Positions 62,698 to 64,000 of a stretch of 64,000 bases of DNA are shown here, in pieces. Source of the stretch: Climacteris rufus (taxonomy: Eukaryota; Chordata; Aves; Passeriformes; Climacteridae); contig VZRZ01007703.1 in NCBI GenBank assembly GCA_013398175.1, positions 1,215,069 to 1,279,068 on the forward strand, given 5' to 3'. Positions within the stretch are counted from its first letter, which is position 1. Every line of letters starts with the position of its first letter. Under the pieces are notes generated by a model. It was not told the DNA's origin. It did no database searches and saw nothing but the letters and a program-made list of their open reading frames with translations. The position numbers were made by a program, and so were the translations under genes.

Positions 62698-64000
62698 CAC
62701 AGGTTGGTCACACATGATGGTACCTGGCACACTGGTGACAAGAGTCTGCCAAAATTGAAATACAAGGTTGCGAATAACAAACTTATGGTTACAGAAGATT
62801 CAAAATACATAAAGGGAAATATTTTTCCACAGCCATGGAGCCTGTGGGTTGCAGTTAATACAGGGAACTGATGTATTTTGAATTAGGGGTGTTTGCCTTG
62901 CTTGCTCTCTGGACAGCTGTCCTGCAGGCTGAAAACTGGCCAAAGTCAGTCAAAGAGACTGACTTTCAGCTCTGCTCCTCCACAAGCTTTCTTGATGGCC
63001 TTATGCATCCAGGACATCCACATGGATTTTACTTCCTGTACATTGGAACTAGGAGGTCATCTGGTAACACTTGGAGAAAGGTGGATGTGAGAGAGGGGGA
63101 CCCTGAGAATGGCCTGTAAAACCATGCAGGACATGAACATAACGAATATGAAGAGGTACAAGCCAGTAATAATGCTACAATCACAACACATTTGGTAACT
63201 AGGGGTGAAATCTTCAATGCTGATGGCCCTCTAAACATCTCTGTGGGTTAACAGGGGTTTTTAATATTTTTTTTTATGTCAGCACCTAAATTTTCTACAA
63301 ATTTCACTTTGAATTCCTCACTTGTGTTTGGAAACTGCCTGTGTCCCCTTGTGCAGAAGTTCCCCTTGTACCAAAGCCTGAGATGTCAAACACCTAGATG
63401 TGGCTGACTGTGGTGCAAGGGACACAGTAGGGAGAACCATCACTGAAGTGTAGAGTGGTATACAAATACCTCAAGACACCCAAGAGCTACAATACCTGTC
63501 ATTTATTGCAAGCAGTGCAATACAACTTGGGTTTATATGGAAATACTCAGCTGCTGCTGCATCTGCTCTCCTCTGCTGAGTCTCCTTATGATCTTGTTTC
63601 TCTAATGGGAGCAGGTGCTGCCTTGCTGTGTTTCCTTAGGTGGAAGCAGTACTTTTCAGGACAACTTAAAAACAGTAACACCCAAAAAGCAGAAGAAGCA
63701 GTTGAAACATGAAGAAAGTAGTTATATATGAGCATTTACATATACAGATTACAGTTCAGCTGACAAATGGCTCTGGTCCCCTTGACTGGCAATAGACAAT
63801 GAAGAAACAAAGTGATCTTTGGGTGAGAGGCCACTTTGCACCTTGACTAAAAGTAGAAGAGGAAAGGAAAAGTTGGCACATTTCTTGAGACATTTAACAA
63901 CAGCACATCATCACAGTCAGTTCTGCATGATATAAGTCTGCAGCAGCTTCTCTGAGAATTGGCTGGACAGCCAGGCTGTTCTTTTCCATCAACAGTGCAA
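62698..64000. other. Intergenic sequence at right edge
   Basis: Moderately AT-rich sequence with a few open frames under 90 codons. No gene, transposon or RNA recognised. Confidence 0.65.

Noticed and set aside
62050..62730. 226-codon Ser/Ala/Pro-rich minus-strand frame and 153-codon plus-strand frame as genes
   Set aside because: Both follow from a stop-free 27-bp tandem unit; several frames are open at once and the minus one opens on GTG. No flanking coding signal. Kept as a finding, not a CDS.
1..64000. COL12A1 or COL20A1 instead of COL14A1
   Set aside because: The VQGQV signal end, single FN3 before VWA-1, basic KDIERRKD linker, DGSWSIGRFNFRLVR, WTHAPGKVEKYRVVYYP and YDEGQSEPLTG follow COL14A1 from memory; COL12A1 has a different N-terminal layout with more VWA domains.
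50761..64000. DEPTOR 3' exons expected upstream of COL14A1 by mammalian synteny
   Set aside because: No minus-strand frame here resembles DEP or PDZ domain sequence; the gene, if present, probably lies beyond the right edge.
1..64000. CRISPR arrays, operons, phage or bacterial defence genes
   Set aside because: No direct-repeat/spacer pattern, no dense coding, and clear spliced vertebrate gene structure throughout the left 50 kb.

Overview
The window is ordinary vertebrate nuclear DNA, almost certainly from a bird. It contains avian-type CR1 LINE fragments in five places and an LTR of the avian ERVL type. Its one recognisable protein-coding gene is split into short exons with long AT-rich introns. 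No bacterial, plasmid, phage, CRISPR or operon features are present.

The main content is the 5' third of COL14A1 (collagen type XIV alpha-1 chain, undulin) on the minus strand. Reading from right to left, it starts in a CpG-island promoter at about 49.4-50.76 kb and then has a signal-peptide exon (47150-47271). Next come FN3 domain 1 (two exons), a basic linker exon, the first VWA domain (four exons), and FN3 domains 2, 3 and 4 (two exons each). I placed 14 coding exons by reading splice sites; all use GT-AG introns. Every reading phase carries through from the ATG at 47237 to the donor beside position 330, giving 620 complete codons with no stop. The rest of the gene (more FN3 domains, second VWA, TSPN, collagen triple helix) lies beyond the left edge.

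The introns hold repeats. Intron 11 has a 5S rRNA-derived fossil (about 8.66-8.77 kb) and an internally deleted CR1 (8.96-10.33 kb). The 20.4 kb intron 5 has a CR1 (23.47-24.25 kb), a solo ERVL-type LTR (31.57-32.29 kb) and a plus-strand CR1 (33.93-34.77 kb). Intron 1 has an 8-base assembly gap in a poly(A) tract.

Right of the CpG island (50.8-64 kb) is apparently intergenic DNA upstream of COL14A1. It has two CR1 copies (51.76-52.95 and 55.93-56.98 kb), simple repeats, one 190-codon open frame of doubtful meaning (58.5-59.1 kb), and a striking 27-bp minisatellite (62.27-62.70 kb) that is open in several frames on both strands. In mammals DEPTOR lies upstream of COL14A1; I see no recognisable DEPTOR exon here.

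I found no convincing undescribed biological system. The items most worth a second look are the minisatellite, the 5S-derived element, the internally deleted CR1, the duplicated splice donor at 6325-6361, and two perfect intronic hairpins.
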